A DNA stretch of 46,901 nucleotides from Candidatus Saccharimonadota bacterium (GCA_027459325.1 DAIDIO010000008.1:1-46901), one strand, 5' to 3'. Counted from the stretch's first letter, positions 25,713 through 34,342 are shown. Numbers and translations are program-made. Notes: generated by a model from the letters alone, not told the origin.

Positions 25713-26771
25713 ATGAATCAAAAAGAACAAGAATTTAGAGAAGAATACTCTGCCCTTCAAAGCAAACTTCAAGATGCCAGTATCTATAGCAGCAAGGATT
25801 ACCCGAGGCTGGCTAAAAGAAAAAGCGAACTGGAAGAGCTTATTGCTCTATTTGATACCAAAAATAAGCTTGAACAGGATAAGGCTGCTTCTCTTCTCTT
25901 GGTTAATTCGGGCGATCCAGATTTACAAGAACTAGCCAGATCTGAACTAAACGAACTAGAAACCAAATTAGAACAAAACCAAACTGCCTTACTAGAAAAA
26001 CTAACGCCTGAAGACCCTAATAACAGCCGAAATATTATTATCGAGATTAGAGCTGCCGCTGGCGGTGACGAATCAAGCTTATTTGCCGGAGAACTTTACC
26101 GGATGTATAACCGTTGGGCCGAAAATCATAACTACAAAATTGAACTTCTAAGTGAATCGCCCAATGAGGTCGGTGGCTTCAAAGAAATCATCTTTGCCGT
26201 TAATGGACTCGACGCTTACAAAAATTTAAAGTTCGAAGCCGGCGTACACCGAGTACAGCGAGTGCCAGTGACAGAAAGCCAAGGTCGGGTTCACACTTCA
26301 ACGGTTACCGTAGCTGCCCTGCCGGAAGCAGAGGAATCCGACATCGAAATTAATCCGAGCGACTTACGCATCGACGTATACAGGAGCAGCGGGCATGGTG
26401 GTCAAAGTGTTAACACCACCGATTCAGCTGTCCGTATAACTCACTTGCCAACCGGCTTAGTGGTTGCTAACCAGGATGAAAAATCTCAAATAAAGAATAA
26501 AGCCAAGGCTATGAGTATTTTAAGAAGCCGATTACTACAGATAAAAATCGATGAAGACCAAAAAGAATTATCGGATGCCAGAAAAAAACTAATTGGATCA
26601 GGTGATCGTTCAGAAAAAATACGTACGTATAATTTTCCTCAGGATCGTATAACCGATCACCGGATCGGCTACTCTAGGTCAAATACTCCAGGAGCTCTTA
26701 ACGGTGAAATAGACGATCTAATTGAGCATCTGCAAGCCGCCGAACACAGTCTCATAACCCAAGAGGTCTGA
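25713..26771 (+). CDS. prfA: Peptide chain release factor 1
   Basis: RF1 releases peptides at UAA and UAG. It has the GGQ motif in SSGHGGQSVNTTDSA and the PxT stop-reading motif as RVPVTESQG. The length of 352 residues is typical. The gene itself ends in TGA. prmC, which methylates the GGQ glutamine, starts 5 bases after it, the classic prfA-prmC pair. Confidence 0.97.
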   Translation: MNQKEQEFREEYSALQSKLQDASIYSSKDYPRLAKRKSELEELIALFDTKNKLEQDKAASLLLVNSGDPDLQELARSELNELETKLEQNQTALLEKLTPEDPNNSRNIIIEIRAAAGGDESSLFAGELYRMYNRWAENHNYKIELLSESPNEVGGFKEIIFAVNGLDAYKNLKFEAGVHRVQRVPVTESQGRVHTSTVTVAALPEAEESDIEINPSDLRIDVYRSSGHGGQSVNTTDSAVRITHLPTGLVVANQDEKSQIKNKAKAMSILRSRLLQIKIDEDQKELSDARKKLIGSGDRSEKIRTYNFPQDRITDHRIGYSRSNTPGALNGEIDDLIEHLQAAEHSLITQEV

Positions 26772-26776
26772 GACAA

Positions 26777-27586
26777 ATGAAAATCAGCGAATGGCTGAAA
26801 ACTTCGGAAACGGTCCTTAATAATTGCGGCATAGGCACGGCTCGGCTCGATTGCCTTATTCTTCTAGAAGACACTTTGCAAAAGGATCGTGCATGGCTAC
26901 TGGCAAATACCGACTACCATATTAACCCTTCTCAACTTGAATCATTAAATCTATTACTCAATCGAAGAAAACGCCATGAACCACTTGCATACATAAGGCA
27001 AAAATCCGAATTCTATGGCCGTGAATTCTATATAAATAAGCATGTTTTAGAACCACGACCGGAAACCGAAACAATGATCGATTGCCTACTAAACCTACCG
27101 CTTCTTAAACCGGAATGGCGTATAGCAGACGTCGGCAGTGGCAGCGGCGCTATAGGCATCACGGCCGCTATCGAACTTGGCAGCAACTTGATTGATTTGC
27201 TAGACATCGACAATGAAGCGGTAAAAGTATCGAAATTTAATGTAGATAAATTTACTCTAAGCATAAACGTTATAAAAAGTGATCTCCTCCATTCAAGTAC
27301 CACTGAATACGACATACTGTTATGTAATCTTCCCTACGTACCAGATGACTTTCATATAAATCTTGCCGCCAGCCATGAACCAGGTCTGGCTATTTTTGGC
27401 GGTCCGGACGGGTTAAACGTTTACCGGCGTTTGTTTAAGCAGATATCCGGACGATCGAGCAGGCCGTTGTATATTTTATCCGAAGCAATGCCGCCCCAGC
27501 AGCAGATACTTTCAAGTATTGCCCTTCATGCAGGGTATAAGCAAATAGACTGCGAGGATTTTATTCAGATTTTTAAACACATCTAG
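26777..27586 (+). CDS. prmC: Release factor glutamine methyltransferase PrmC
   Basis: PrmC uses S-adenosylmethionine to methylate the Gln of the GGQ motif in RF1 and RF2. The N-terminal helical domain is followed by the Rossmann fold with SAM motif ADVGSGSGAIGI (about 117-128). The substrate motif is NLPY at 184-187, where most PrmC have NPPY. The length of 269 residues is normal. It is co-transcribed with prfA. Confidence 0.93.
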   Translation: MKISEWLKTSETVLNNCGIGTARLDCLILLEDTLQKDRAWLLANTDYHINPSQLESLNLLLNRRKRHEPLAYIRQKSEFYGREFYINKHVLEPRPETETMIDCLLNLPLLKPEWRIADVGSGSGAIGITAAIELGSNLIDLLDIDNEAVKVSKFNVDKFTLSINVIKSDLLHSSTTEYDILLCNLPYVPDDFHINLAASHEPGLAIFGGPDGLNVYRRLFKQISGRSSRPLYILSEAMPPQQQILSSIALHAGYKQIDCEDFIQIFKHI

Positions 27587-27700
27587 TACAACGACTCCTG
27601 GAGGTGTCATATTAATGAAGCGCTGCCAGATCAGGTTGAGCTAGTATTTTTATTACGTTTAAATGAACACTTAAATCTTGGGCTATAATGAATACTTTTT
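27587..27700. other. Convergent intergenic region between prmC and htrA
   Basis: This stretch of 114 bases holds no gene. A TATAAT on the plus strand near 27683 has no partner and faces into the 3' end of htrA. No convincing terminator stem is seen for either gene. Confidence 0.5.
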
Positions 27701-29014
27701 TTAACTACTCGGCTGTGAACCTAGCGTTACATCGACAGAAATTGTCTTGTTCCCTCTTATAACAGTCAGTGTTACCTTTGTACCCGGTGTAAATTGATCA
27801 AGCAGCGCTGTCAAGCTATGGTTCTGATCAATGCTTGTGCCGTTGACTGCGGTAATGATATCGTTGATTTGCAAACCGGCATTTTCTGCCGGACTGCCTG
27901 GAACTATGGAGGGCTGTGTAGGGTCGCTACTTGGAGCTATAAAGGCTCCGTTACTCACACTTAAGTTATATTCATTGGCAACATCTGAGGTAAGCGGGAT
28001 AAAGCGAACACCAAGATAAGGCACTGAGAATTTGCCCGTCTTTGTAACCTGGTTAATCAACCCCTTCACGTCATTAATCGGTATGGAAAATCCTATATTC
28101 TGGGCTCCACTGGCGGTTGCTACATTAATACCAATAACCTGACCGTTCATGTTAACAAGCGGGCCCCCAGAGTTTCCTTCATTAATTGCCGCATCGGTTT
28201 GAAACAAATCCGCTAAATCTTCAGAACTGGTACCGGAACTACTCGAAGCTTGCACACTTCGTCCGTAGCCTGAAATGATACCGCTGGTGACTGTATTCTG
28301 GAACTGACCTAGAGCATTACCAATGGCGACTACGGAATCGCCAACCTGAACCTGGGACGAATTACCGATAATTGCCGGTGTTAACTTCTGTCCTTCCAGG
28401 TTATTAATCTTCAGAAAAGCAATATCTAGACTACTGGAAGCATTGGTTCTACCTATTACTGACACATCTTTAAGCTCGGTACCATTATTAAGCGTAACGC
28501 TTACGCTGGTTGTACCTACTGGTACAACGTGACGGTTGGTAACAATTAAGCCGTCAGATGACAAAATTATACCTGTGCCAGCCGCCTGTTCTTGCTCGGG
28601 CTGGACGAAGCCAAATAGCCCAAAGCCATTGGTGCTTGGGGTGGCTGAAGTTATATTAACGTTGACGCTCACCACACTAGGTCCAACCGTTTTGGCAATC
28701 TGATTTATTAACTGACTTTGGCTGGTGACAATCTTCTTTTGGCCATTCAGAGTGGCGTAGGTAACCCCGCCTACTCCGGCATTCTGGTTTTCTAGCCAGG
28801 CTCCGGCATAGCCAAAAATAAGAGCTGCCAGTAGGTAGCAGACTAGTAAAGAGCGCGCTCCCCACGGTCTGGGATTTTTGACACGGTTCATATCCGGACG
28901 CCTAAACGTCGGCACCGTTATAGATATACTTTTTCCGCCGGCAGTTTTAACTGGTGGCCTGCTTGACACAGTATAACTGCGATTACTTTCCGATTCGTTT
29001 TTTGTAGCTACCAT
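27701..29014 (-). CDS. HtrA/DegP-like serine protease with PDZ domain
   Basis: This is a membrane-anchored quality-control protease. A cytosolic basic N-terminus of about 50 residues is followed by a membrane segment (about 53-71) and a trypsin-like domain. Its triad is His in IVTNRHVV, Asp in SLDIAFLKI and Ser in NEGNSGGPLV. One PDZ domain lies at the C-terminus (SPAENAGLQINDIITAV). At 437 residues it is a typical single-PDZ HtrA. It starts 24 bases after the polytopic membrane gene, with a G-rich ribosome site (GGGGGGA), and is the third gene of the LCP operon. Confidence 0.95.
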   Translation of the reverse strand: MVATKNESESNRSYTVSSRPPVKTAGGKSISITVPTFRRPDMNRVKNPRPWGARSLLVCYLLAALIFGYAGAWLENQNAGVGGVTYATLNGQKKIVTSQSQLINQIAKTVGPSVVSVNVNITSATPSTNGFGLFGFVQPEQEQAAGTGIILSSDGLIVTNRHVVPVGTTSVSVTLNNGTELKDVSVIGRTNASSSLDIAFLKINNLEGQKLTPAIIGNSSQVQVGDSVVAIGNALGQFQNTVTSGIISGYGRSVQASSSSGTSSEDLADLFQTDAAINEGNSGGPLVNMNGQVIGINVATASGAQNIGFSIPINDVKGLINQVTKTGKFSVPYLGVRFIPLTSDVANEYNLSVSNGAFIAPSSDPTQPSIVPGSPAENAGLQINDIITAVNGTSIDQNHSLTALLDQFTPGTKVTLTVIRGNKTISVDVTLGSQPSS

Positions 29015-29038
29015 AAGATAATCCCCCCTTCTCCTTAC

Positions 29039-29788
29039 TTATACGACCTTATTACCCCAGCTGGAAAAAGCCAATATAACTATTACTATGGCTATCATTA
29101 CAAAGACAAACTGTCTCTTCAAGCTTTTATTTAACCGCTCATGATGGTCAAGGTAGTAAAGTCCTGACAAACCATAACCCAGACAGCTTAAAAGTAACGT
29201 TGGCAAAGCCACTCCCCTATAATAAAGTAGCCAGTGACTTAGTAACCATGCTAAGGCCGCCCCAAAATAACCCCACACGTATGCCAGCAATTTAGCATAT
29301 GGTTCGTCAAAAGCCTCTAAGAAATGGCGGGCAGCCAGAAAACAAAAGGCGCCGGTAAGCAGCGTCAAGCCATAAATAGGGCCATTGCCCCAAATCAGAT
29401 ACAAGGCCATCAATGCCGCTAACTGGCCTAAAAACGCCTGCACACTAACCATAAACATGCTACTAGCTGGTTTTATATAGAGTAACCAGCCGGCGTAGAG
29501 TACTACCCATAGAAGGCGCACGTCCACATTAGTCGTCTGGGACATAAACAAAACAATAGACAGACCTACCATGAGGTCGACAGCATTGGCTCTTATGTTA
29601 GCAGCCCAGAACCGAGGTCTTACAGCGAACATACGCCATTTACTTAAAACAATTAGACTGAGTGCTAGCTGAACGAAATGAATACTAACTAAAATGTATG
29701 CCGCTACCGGTAGTATAACCACCAAACAGAGGTGAAGTATATATGAAAAGCCACTGGTTGGTTTAAATTTAAGGATTGCTGGTTTCAT
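29039..29788 (-). CDS. Polytopic membrane protein, function unknown
   Basis: This protein of 249 residues has about eight hydrophobic segments and a short basic loop (DHHERLNKSLKRQ) near the C-terminus. No catalytic motif or family is recognised. It overlaps the LCP gene upstream by 20 bases and is followed closely by htrA, so all three are probably one transcript. The position between an LCP protein and HtrA suggests envelope assembly, but that is only context. Confidence 0.75.
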   Translation of the reverse strand: MKPAILKFKPTSGFSYILHLCLVVILPVAAYILVSIHFVQLALSLIVLSKWRMFAVRPRFWAANIRANAVDLMVGLSIVLFMSQTTNVDVRLLWVVLYAGWLLYIKPASSMFMVSVQAFLGQLAALMALYLIWGNGPIYGLTLLTGAFCFLAARHFLEAFDEPYAKLLAYVWGYFGAALAWLLSHWLLYYRGVALPTLLLSCLGYGLSGLYYLDHHERLNKSLKRQFVFVMIAIVIVILAFSSWGNKVV

Positions 29789-31400
29789 TGTTACCTATAA
29801 TGATAACAAAATTTGCTCCATCTGCAGGTATTGAATTGTTAAGTGCTTTATGGCTAAGGCTTAGCTTGACAGCTTTTTCAAGGAAAGCTTGCGTATGGGT
29901 CTTACCTCCAGTTACATTAAATAAAGTTGTCTGCGGCCAATTACTATCTGGTGCATTGGCAACACCTATGACATTAAAACCTTCCGCACTAAGTTTATTA
30001 CCGAGTGCCGTGGCTAAACCAGGGGTACTTGTTCCGTTCAAAATCATAATACTGGCATCTTCCTTTATCAAATAAGGGTTTGGTAAAGTAGACGAAATAT
30101 AGCCATGGATTTGACCATAATTAAATAGTCCTAAATTCGGCAATACAATTGCCTGGCCTGCCATCGTACCGCTCATCACATACTTAGTCAAATCGTCAGA
30201 AATAAAGCTGGTAGGACTAATCGGGGCAATTAACTGATAAAGCTTGGCTGCATCATTCATAGATAAGTCGCTAGCAACATTGCTACCAAGCGACGTAATA
30301 AGATTAGATACCGCAACCGGACTGGTTAGCGTTGAAGAGGTCATAATTTTTGAAAAAATTGCTGATAGAACCTGCCGTTGGCGCTGTTCTCTATCAGATT
30401 CACTGGTTGTTTCTTTAGACATCACATACAGAACGCTTTGTTTGCCGTTTAATGTCTGGGAGCCCGCCTGGACAATTACCGGCTGTTTATTATTTTGCCA
30501 TGCCATTGATGGATCACTGAGTGTGGTTGGAACATTAATTGTGATGCCGCCTATTGCATCAACAAGCTGCTGCAATCCGGCAAAATTTATAATAACGTTA
30601 TAGTTAATCGGTATGCCAAGCGCGCCTGATAGCGTCTGATCAGCAAGCTTAAAGCCGGCGTTGATAGTTTGAGTATCTGAAGAATTAGGATTAATTCCAC
30701 CAGAGAAACTATATTCGCCTCTCTCAAACACATGACTCATAAGCGAAGCGCCGTTACTATTATTAACCCAAAGATTATTAGGCACACTTATAAGAGTTAC
30801 ATTATTGTTAACTACGTCAATGCTAGCCACGACCATAGTATCGGTTACGTCAGGTTGTTTAGCGTTGCCCCCATCTCTACCCATGAGTAAGACATTTATT
30901 CGGCCGCTAGCCTGTCCTTTTAGTAAATTAACCTTGGGTAGAGTATCGGCATTAGCGGTACCGCGGAAGACCTTATGGAGTTTAATATAGTTCTCGGAGA
31001 ACATTAACCCACCAAGAGTCATTACAATCACCAGGGATACTGCTAGGCTGCTGGTAGCCACTAATCTTGCGCGGCGCCATTTGGATTTTTTGATAAACTC
31101 TTTTACGTTTAACGGGCTGTCGGTGCCAGGCAATGACATGTCTATAGGTATACGCCTAGCCAGAAGTGCTGTCCTGACTTCTGGCAAAGGTGAGCTTCTA
31201 AGCTTCCGCTGTCTACTAATTTCCTTCTCTATTCCCTGTATAACTAGCCTACCTAAACCACCGATTGCTGCTCGCTGATCAGAATATTGAGGCTGCACGG
31301 AACCAGGCCTTTGCACAGATTGCAGATTTTCAAAGGTGTTATTGTTTTGTGTTTGGCTTGGTGTTTGTATTCCAGGCCGCTTTATGCGAAACCTACCCAT
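29769..31400 (-). CDS. LytR-CpsA-Psr (LCP) family protein with LytR C-terminal domain
   Basis: LCP proteins transfer lipid-linked polymers onto peptidoglycan. A cytosolic N-terminus of about 110 residues and one membrane segment (about 113-133) precede the LCP domain at about 163-370 (INVLLMGRDGG, the NFAGLQQLVDAIGGI block, SDREQRQRQVL). A LytR_C-like domain lies at about 450-540 (ASIMILNGTSTPGLA). The usual IPRD motif reads VPNN and the usual YVRxR reads YVMSK, so two Arg commonly placed at the active site are missing. The length is 543 residues. The promoter is TTTACA-N17-TATACT. Confidence 0.88.
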   Translation of the reverse strand: MGRFRIKRPGIQTPSQTQNNNTFENLQSVQRPGSVQPQYSDQRAAIGGLGRLVIQGIEKEISRQRKLRSSPLPEVRTALLARRIPIDMSLPGTDSPLNVKEFIKKSKWRRARLVATSSLAVSLVIVMTLGGLMFSENYIKLHKVFRGTANADTLPKVNLLKGQASGRINVLLMGRDGGNAKQPDVTDTMVVASIDVVNNNVTLISVPNNLWVNNSNGASLMSHVFERGEYSFSGGINPNSSDTQTINAGFKLADQTLSGALGIPINYNVIINFAGLQQLVDAIGGITINVPTTLSDPSMAWQNNKQPVIVQAGSQTLNGKQSVLYVMSKETTSESDREQRQRQVLSAIFSKIMTSSTLTSPVAVSNLITSLGSNVASDLSMNDAAKLYQLIAPISPTSFISDDLTKYVMSGTMAGQAIVLPNLGLFNYGQIHGYISSTLPNPYLIKEDASIMILNGTSTPGLATALGNKLSAEGFNVIGVANAPDSNWPQTTLFNVTGGKTHTQAFLEKAVKLSLSHKALNNSIPADGANFVIIIGNNETSNP

Positions 31401-31417
31401 ATCACTATGTCAAAGCC

Positions 31418-31446
31418 AGTATATATCTAAAATGCTTATGTGTAAA
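31418..31446 (-). promoter_or_regulatory. Promoter of the LCP-membrane protein-htrA operon
   Basis: On the minus strand TTTACA (31441-31446), a 17-base spacer and TATACT (31418-31423). The leader would be about 11 bases. Confidence 0.7.
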
Positions 31447-31530
31447 GAAAACGTTGTGTTTTTTATTTTCTTAAATTAACAGATACGCTTTAACTTGTGC
31501 TTGTTAAGTTTTGCAAAAAATAAGTTATGC

Positions 31531-31536
31531 TATAGT
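31531..31536 (+). promoter_or_regulatory. Extended -10 promoter of lepB
   Basis: TGC-TATAGT, with ten bases to the preferred ATG at 31547, giving a leader of about four bases. No clear -35 at the right distance. Confidence 0.5.
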
Positions 31537-31546
31537 AAAGCATTGT

Positions 31547-32209
31547 ATGAAAAAATTCAGACCTACGTTTTTTAAGAGAAACCCTTCTACTATTGAGCAG
31601 CTAGCTGAGCAAGAGCTAAAAGCTCCACCTTCGTTATGGCGGGAAACAATCTCTACTATTGGCATCCTGGCGACTGCTATTGCTGTGGCCATCTTTATTA
31701 TTCTATTCGTCTTTAGGTCATATCAAGTCGATGGACCTAGCATGCAGAATACCCTGCACAATGGCGATAAACTAATCATCTGGAAGCTGCCGAGAACTTT
31801 GGCCCGAATTACCGGTAATCCATATGTGCCGGCCCGGGGTGACATTATAGTATTCAACGAATCTGGCTTAGCTGCTTTTGGCCAAACCAATGAAAAACAG
31901 TTAATTAAGCGTGTGATCGGCTTACCGGGCGATCGAATTGTGATAAATAACGGTGTTAATATGATTTACAACAAAGCACATCCGCATGGCTTTGACCCAG
32001 ACAAAACATTAGGCTACTTTAAGGGTGTAACGATGCCCTACACCTCTGGAAATATCACCTTAACCCTAGGTAAAAATCAATTGTTTGTGGAAGGCGATAA
32101 TCGTCCCGACTCCCTAGATTCCCGAAGTTTTGGTCCGATAAATGACAGCCAGATAATTGGTGAGCTTATCTTACGCGTCTTCCCTATTGGAAACGCTAAA
32201 GTCTTCTAG
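31547..32209 (+). CDS. lepB: Signal peptidase I
   Basis: This enzyme removes signal peptides from exported proteins. One membrane anchor lies at about residues 36-57. The catalytic Ser is S65 in GPSMQNT, the general-base Lys is K121 in LIKRVIGLPGD, and the box E motif VEGDNRPDSLDSR follows. I start at ATG 31547 (220 residues): the -10 TATAGT lies ten bases before it, so the earlier in-frame start at 31511 would be upstream of transcription. It is divergent from the LCP operon. Confidence 0.94.
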   Translation: MKKFRPTFFKRNPSTIEQLAEQELKAPPSLWRETISTIGILATAIAVAIFIILFVFRSYQVDGPSMQNTLHNGDKLIIWKLPRTLARITGNPYVPARGDIIVFNESGLAAFGQTNEKQLIKRVIGLPGDRIVINNGVNMIYNKAHPHGFDPDKTLGYFKGVTMPYTSGNITLTLGKNQLFVEGDNRPDSLDSRSFGPINDSQIIGELILRVFPIGNAKVF

Positions 32210-32216
32210 ACTTTTG

Positions 32217-32225
32217 TGCTATATT
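32217..32225 (+). promoter_or_regulatory. Extended -10 promoter of parB
   Basis: TGC-TATATT just after the lepB stop, ten bases before the parB ATG; leader about four bases. Confidence 0.5.
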
Positions 32226-32235
32226 CTTAAGTAAG

Positions 32236-33105
32236 ATGAGTGAGCCAAAAAGAAAACAAGCATTAGGTCGCGGCTTTGACACCCTGCTCCCGAAAACCTT
32301 TGATAAAACCTTAGTACTGGATTCTAATGAGCGAATTGAAAAAGTGCCCCTCGATAAGATCCAGGCTAATCCCCACCAGCCCCGTAAAAACTTTGAAGAA
32401 GCAGCGCTTAAAGAATTGGCAGCATCAATTAAACAACACGGCATCATACAGCCACTGGTGGTTACTCCAATAAAAAATGGAATCTACACTATTATTGCTG
32501 GTGAGCGTCGCTACCGGGCCGCAGCACTGGCAAAACTTACAACAGTGCCAGTAATTATTAGAAGCACAGAGGCACTTGAGCAATTAGAAATTGCCTTAAT
32601 AGAAAATGTGCAACGGGTTGACCTAAATCCTCTCGAACAAGCCTTTAGCATCGAGCGTCTGCATGACCAATTTTCAATGTCGTACGACTCTATCGCTAAA
32701 CGGTTGGGTAAAGCGTCTTCAACGGTTTTTAATATTGTTCGCCTCATGCAGCTGCCTGATGAGGCTAAAACCGCTCTAACCGAAGGAAAAATAACAGAAG
32801 GCCATGCCAGAGCTATTCTTGCTCTTAAAGACGATCCTGAGCGACAGGCATATCTACTTAAAGCTATTATCTCCTTGGGCTGGAACGTAAGACAAGCTGA
32901 GCGCTTTGTTGTAAGTATTAAAGAAGGCATTAAAGAATCAGCCGAAGCCAGCGCTAGAACAGCTACCGAAACGCCCGAAACAAAAAGAATCAGCAAAAAA
33001 CTGGGTACCCCGGTAAAAATCAAGCGCATGGCCTACGGTGGACGACTGGAAATTACATTTAATTCAGACGAAGATTTACAAAGGTTGCTGGGCTTTTTTG
33101 ACTAA
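32236..33105 (+). CDS. parB: Chromosome partitioning protein ParB
   Basis: ParB binds parS sites near the origin and spreads as a CTP-dependent clamp. The N-terminal LGRGFDTLLP is the ParA-contact peptide. The CTPase/ParB box is at about 35-125 with NPHQPRK and GERRYRAA, followed by a helix-turn-helix (about 140-170) and a short C-terminal dimerisation part. The length of 289 residues is normal. It faces parA tail to tail with three bases between the stops, whereas most bacteria have parA and parB in one operon. Confidence 0.95.
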   Translation: MSEPKRKQALGRGFDTLLPKTFDKTLVLDSNERIEKVPLDKIQANPHQPRKNFEEAALKELAASIKQHGIIQPLVVTPIKNGIYTIIAGERRYRAAALAKLTTVPVIIRSTEALEQLEIALIENVQRVDLNPLEQAFSIERLHDQFSMSYDSIAKRLGKASSTVFNIVRLMQLPDEAKTALTEGKITEGHARAILALKDDPERQAYLLKAIISLGWNVRQAERFVVSIKEGIKESAEASARTATETPETKRISKKLGTPVKIKRMAYGGRLEITFNSDEDLQRLLGFFD

Positions 33106-33108
33106 GCA

Positions 33109-33861
33109 CTAAACCCTTGAGCGTATCTCTCTTGCCAAAGCCTTATAAGCTCTGGCCCCCTTACTCCAACGATCATGTTCAAATATGGTTTTGCCATAAC
33201 TTGGCGCTTCCGCTAACCTAACGTTCCTGGGAATCACCGTAGAAAGTAGCGTATCGCCAAAGTAATTTTTCAGTTCGTCGTATACCTGATCGGACAGTGC
33301 ATTCCTTTTGTCGTACATCGTTAAAGCTATTCCGAGTATATCCAGGTTAGGATTAGTCCTTTCCTTAATCATCTGAATGGTGTTTAAAAGCTGTCCAAGG
33401 CCTTCGAGTGCATAGTATTCAGCTTGAACCGGTATTAGAACGAATCTAGCGGCCGTCAGGGCGTTTATTGTAAGCAATCCTAAAGCTGGCGGACAATCTA
33501 TAATAACGTAATCTTGAGAGACATCTTTAAGAGCAGTGCTAAGAGAAAATTCCCGCCCTTCTAAACCGACTAGCTCTATTTCGGCGGCCGCCAAGTCAGA
33601 ATTTGCTGGAAGAATAAATAAATTATTTATATGTGTAGGTTGAACGGCCTGACCAAGCACTAAACCCTTGCAGACCACGTCATAAGTTGTGGCTGTCAGC
33701 TCCTTAGACATGCCTATGCCGCTACTAGCATTACCTTGAGGGTCTAAATCCAGTAACAAGACTGAGCTAGCAGCGCTAGCCAGTTGTGAAGCAATATTAA
33801 TCGAAGTAGTTGTCTTACCTACTCCACCTTTTTGATTTACAACTGCTATTATTTTTGACAT
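33109..33861 (-). CDS. parA: Chromosome partitioning ATPase ParA (Soj)
   Basis: This deviant Walker ATPase positions ParB-parS complexes. The deviant P-loop KGGVGKTTT starts at residue 11, and the DLDPQGNASSGIG and DCPPALGLLT motifs follow. The length of 250 residues is typical of chromosomal Soj. GGAG lies eight bases before the ATG and an extended -10 is about 20 bases upstream, so this gene has a short true leader. It is convergent with parB. Confidence 0.96.
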   Translation of the reverse strand: MSKIIAVVNQKGGVGKTTTSINIASQLASAASSVLLLDLDPQGNASSGIGMSKELTATTYDVVCKGLVLGQAVQPTHINNLFILPANSDLAAAEIELVGLEGREFSLSTALKDVSQDYVIIDCPPALGLLTINALTAARFVLIPVQAEYYALEGLGQLLNTIQMIKERTNPNLDILGIALTMYDKRNALSDQVYDELKNYFGDTLLSTVIPRNVRLAEAPSYGKTIFEHDRWSKGARAYKALAREIRSRV

Positions 33862-33879
33862 GTTTACTCCAACTAGATC

Positions 33880-33888
33880 AGTATAACA
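33880..33888 (-). promoter_or_regulatory. Extended -10 promoter of parA
   Basis: Minus-strand TGTTATACT, about 20 bases before the parA ATG and its GGAG ribosome site. Confidence 0.5.
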
Positions 33889-33919
33889 CTACTCATGGTT
33901 AGACTGCCGGCTGGCTTTA

Positions 33920-34048
33920 TTAAACCAGTTTGAACATATCGTCTTTGGCGATTAAGCGCCTGATCTGTTCTTGATAGCGTCGCTCTTTTAGTGATAATCG
34001 CTTAAGTAACCTGTCGTCCTGTAGCTTTTTGTTTTTTGTGTCTTTCAT
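33920..34048 (-). CDS. Tiny basic protein, function unknown
   Basis: A 42-residue frame begins MKDTKNKKLQDDRLL, continues through a charged helix rich in Lys, Arg and Glu (KRLSLKERRYQEQ), and ends DDMFKLV. An AGAAAGAAAG stretch upstream could serve as a weak ribosome site. It lies just after the hairpin at 34073-34113 and before the parA promoter. The sequence looks like a real amphipathic peptide rather than random codons, but there is no homolog I can name. Confidence 0.4.
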   Translation of the reverse strand: MKDTKNKKLQDDRLLKRLSLKERRYQEQIRRLIAKDDMFKLV

Positions 34049-34072
34049 GTTGGCTTTCTTTCTGTTTGATCT

Positions 34073-34113
34073 AAAAAACACTCATCGACCTTTTAGGGTT
34101 CCTGAGTGTTTTT
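34073..34113. terminator. Bidirectional hairpin terminator
   Basis: AACACTCA (34077-34084) pairs with TGAGTGTT (34103-34110), flanked by A on the left and T on the right, so it can terminate in either direction. The 18-base loop has a small inner ACC/GGT stem. Confidence 0.65.
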
Positions 34114-34157
34114 CATCTGGTTATCTTTTTGATTAACCGTATTTTTATAACTGTATC

Positions 34158-34231
34158 TGGCCATTTTATTTTTGTTTTCCGGAACTGATTTGTTCTGGTG
34201 GGCTTCTCAACACCTGAGAGAAGCCCTTTTT
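34158..34231 (+). ncRNA. Candidate small RNA with two hairpins
   Basis: Two adjacent stems lie here: CCGGAAC/GTTCTGG (34179-34198) and GGGCTTCTC/GAGAAGCCC (34200-34226), the second followed by five T. A TATAAC at 34146-34151 could be the -10, giving an RNA of about 74 bases. No protein gene lies upstream on this strand to explain the terminator. It matches no RNA family I know. Confidence 0.3.
34200..34231 (+). terminator. Strong intrinsic terminator
   Basis: A perfect nine-pair GC-rich stem GGGCTTCTC/GAGAAGCCC is followed by TTTTT. There is no plus-strand gene before it. Confidence 0.75.
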
Positions 34232-34314
34232 ACATTTTTATTTGATTTTACCCTCTGTTTGTTGGTTAGGGTTAAGATCTAACTGACTCCAACCCCGTGC
34301 TATTAGTATCTATG

Positions 34315-34342
34315 TTTGAAAGACAGCTTTCAAGCATTTTTT
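34315..34342 (+). terminator. Hairpin followed by T-run
   Basis: TTGAAAG/CTTTCAA with a four-base loop, then GCATTTTTT. A seven-pair stem; orientation is set by the T-run. Confidence 0.45.
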
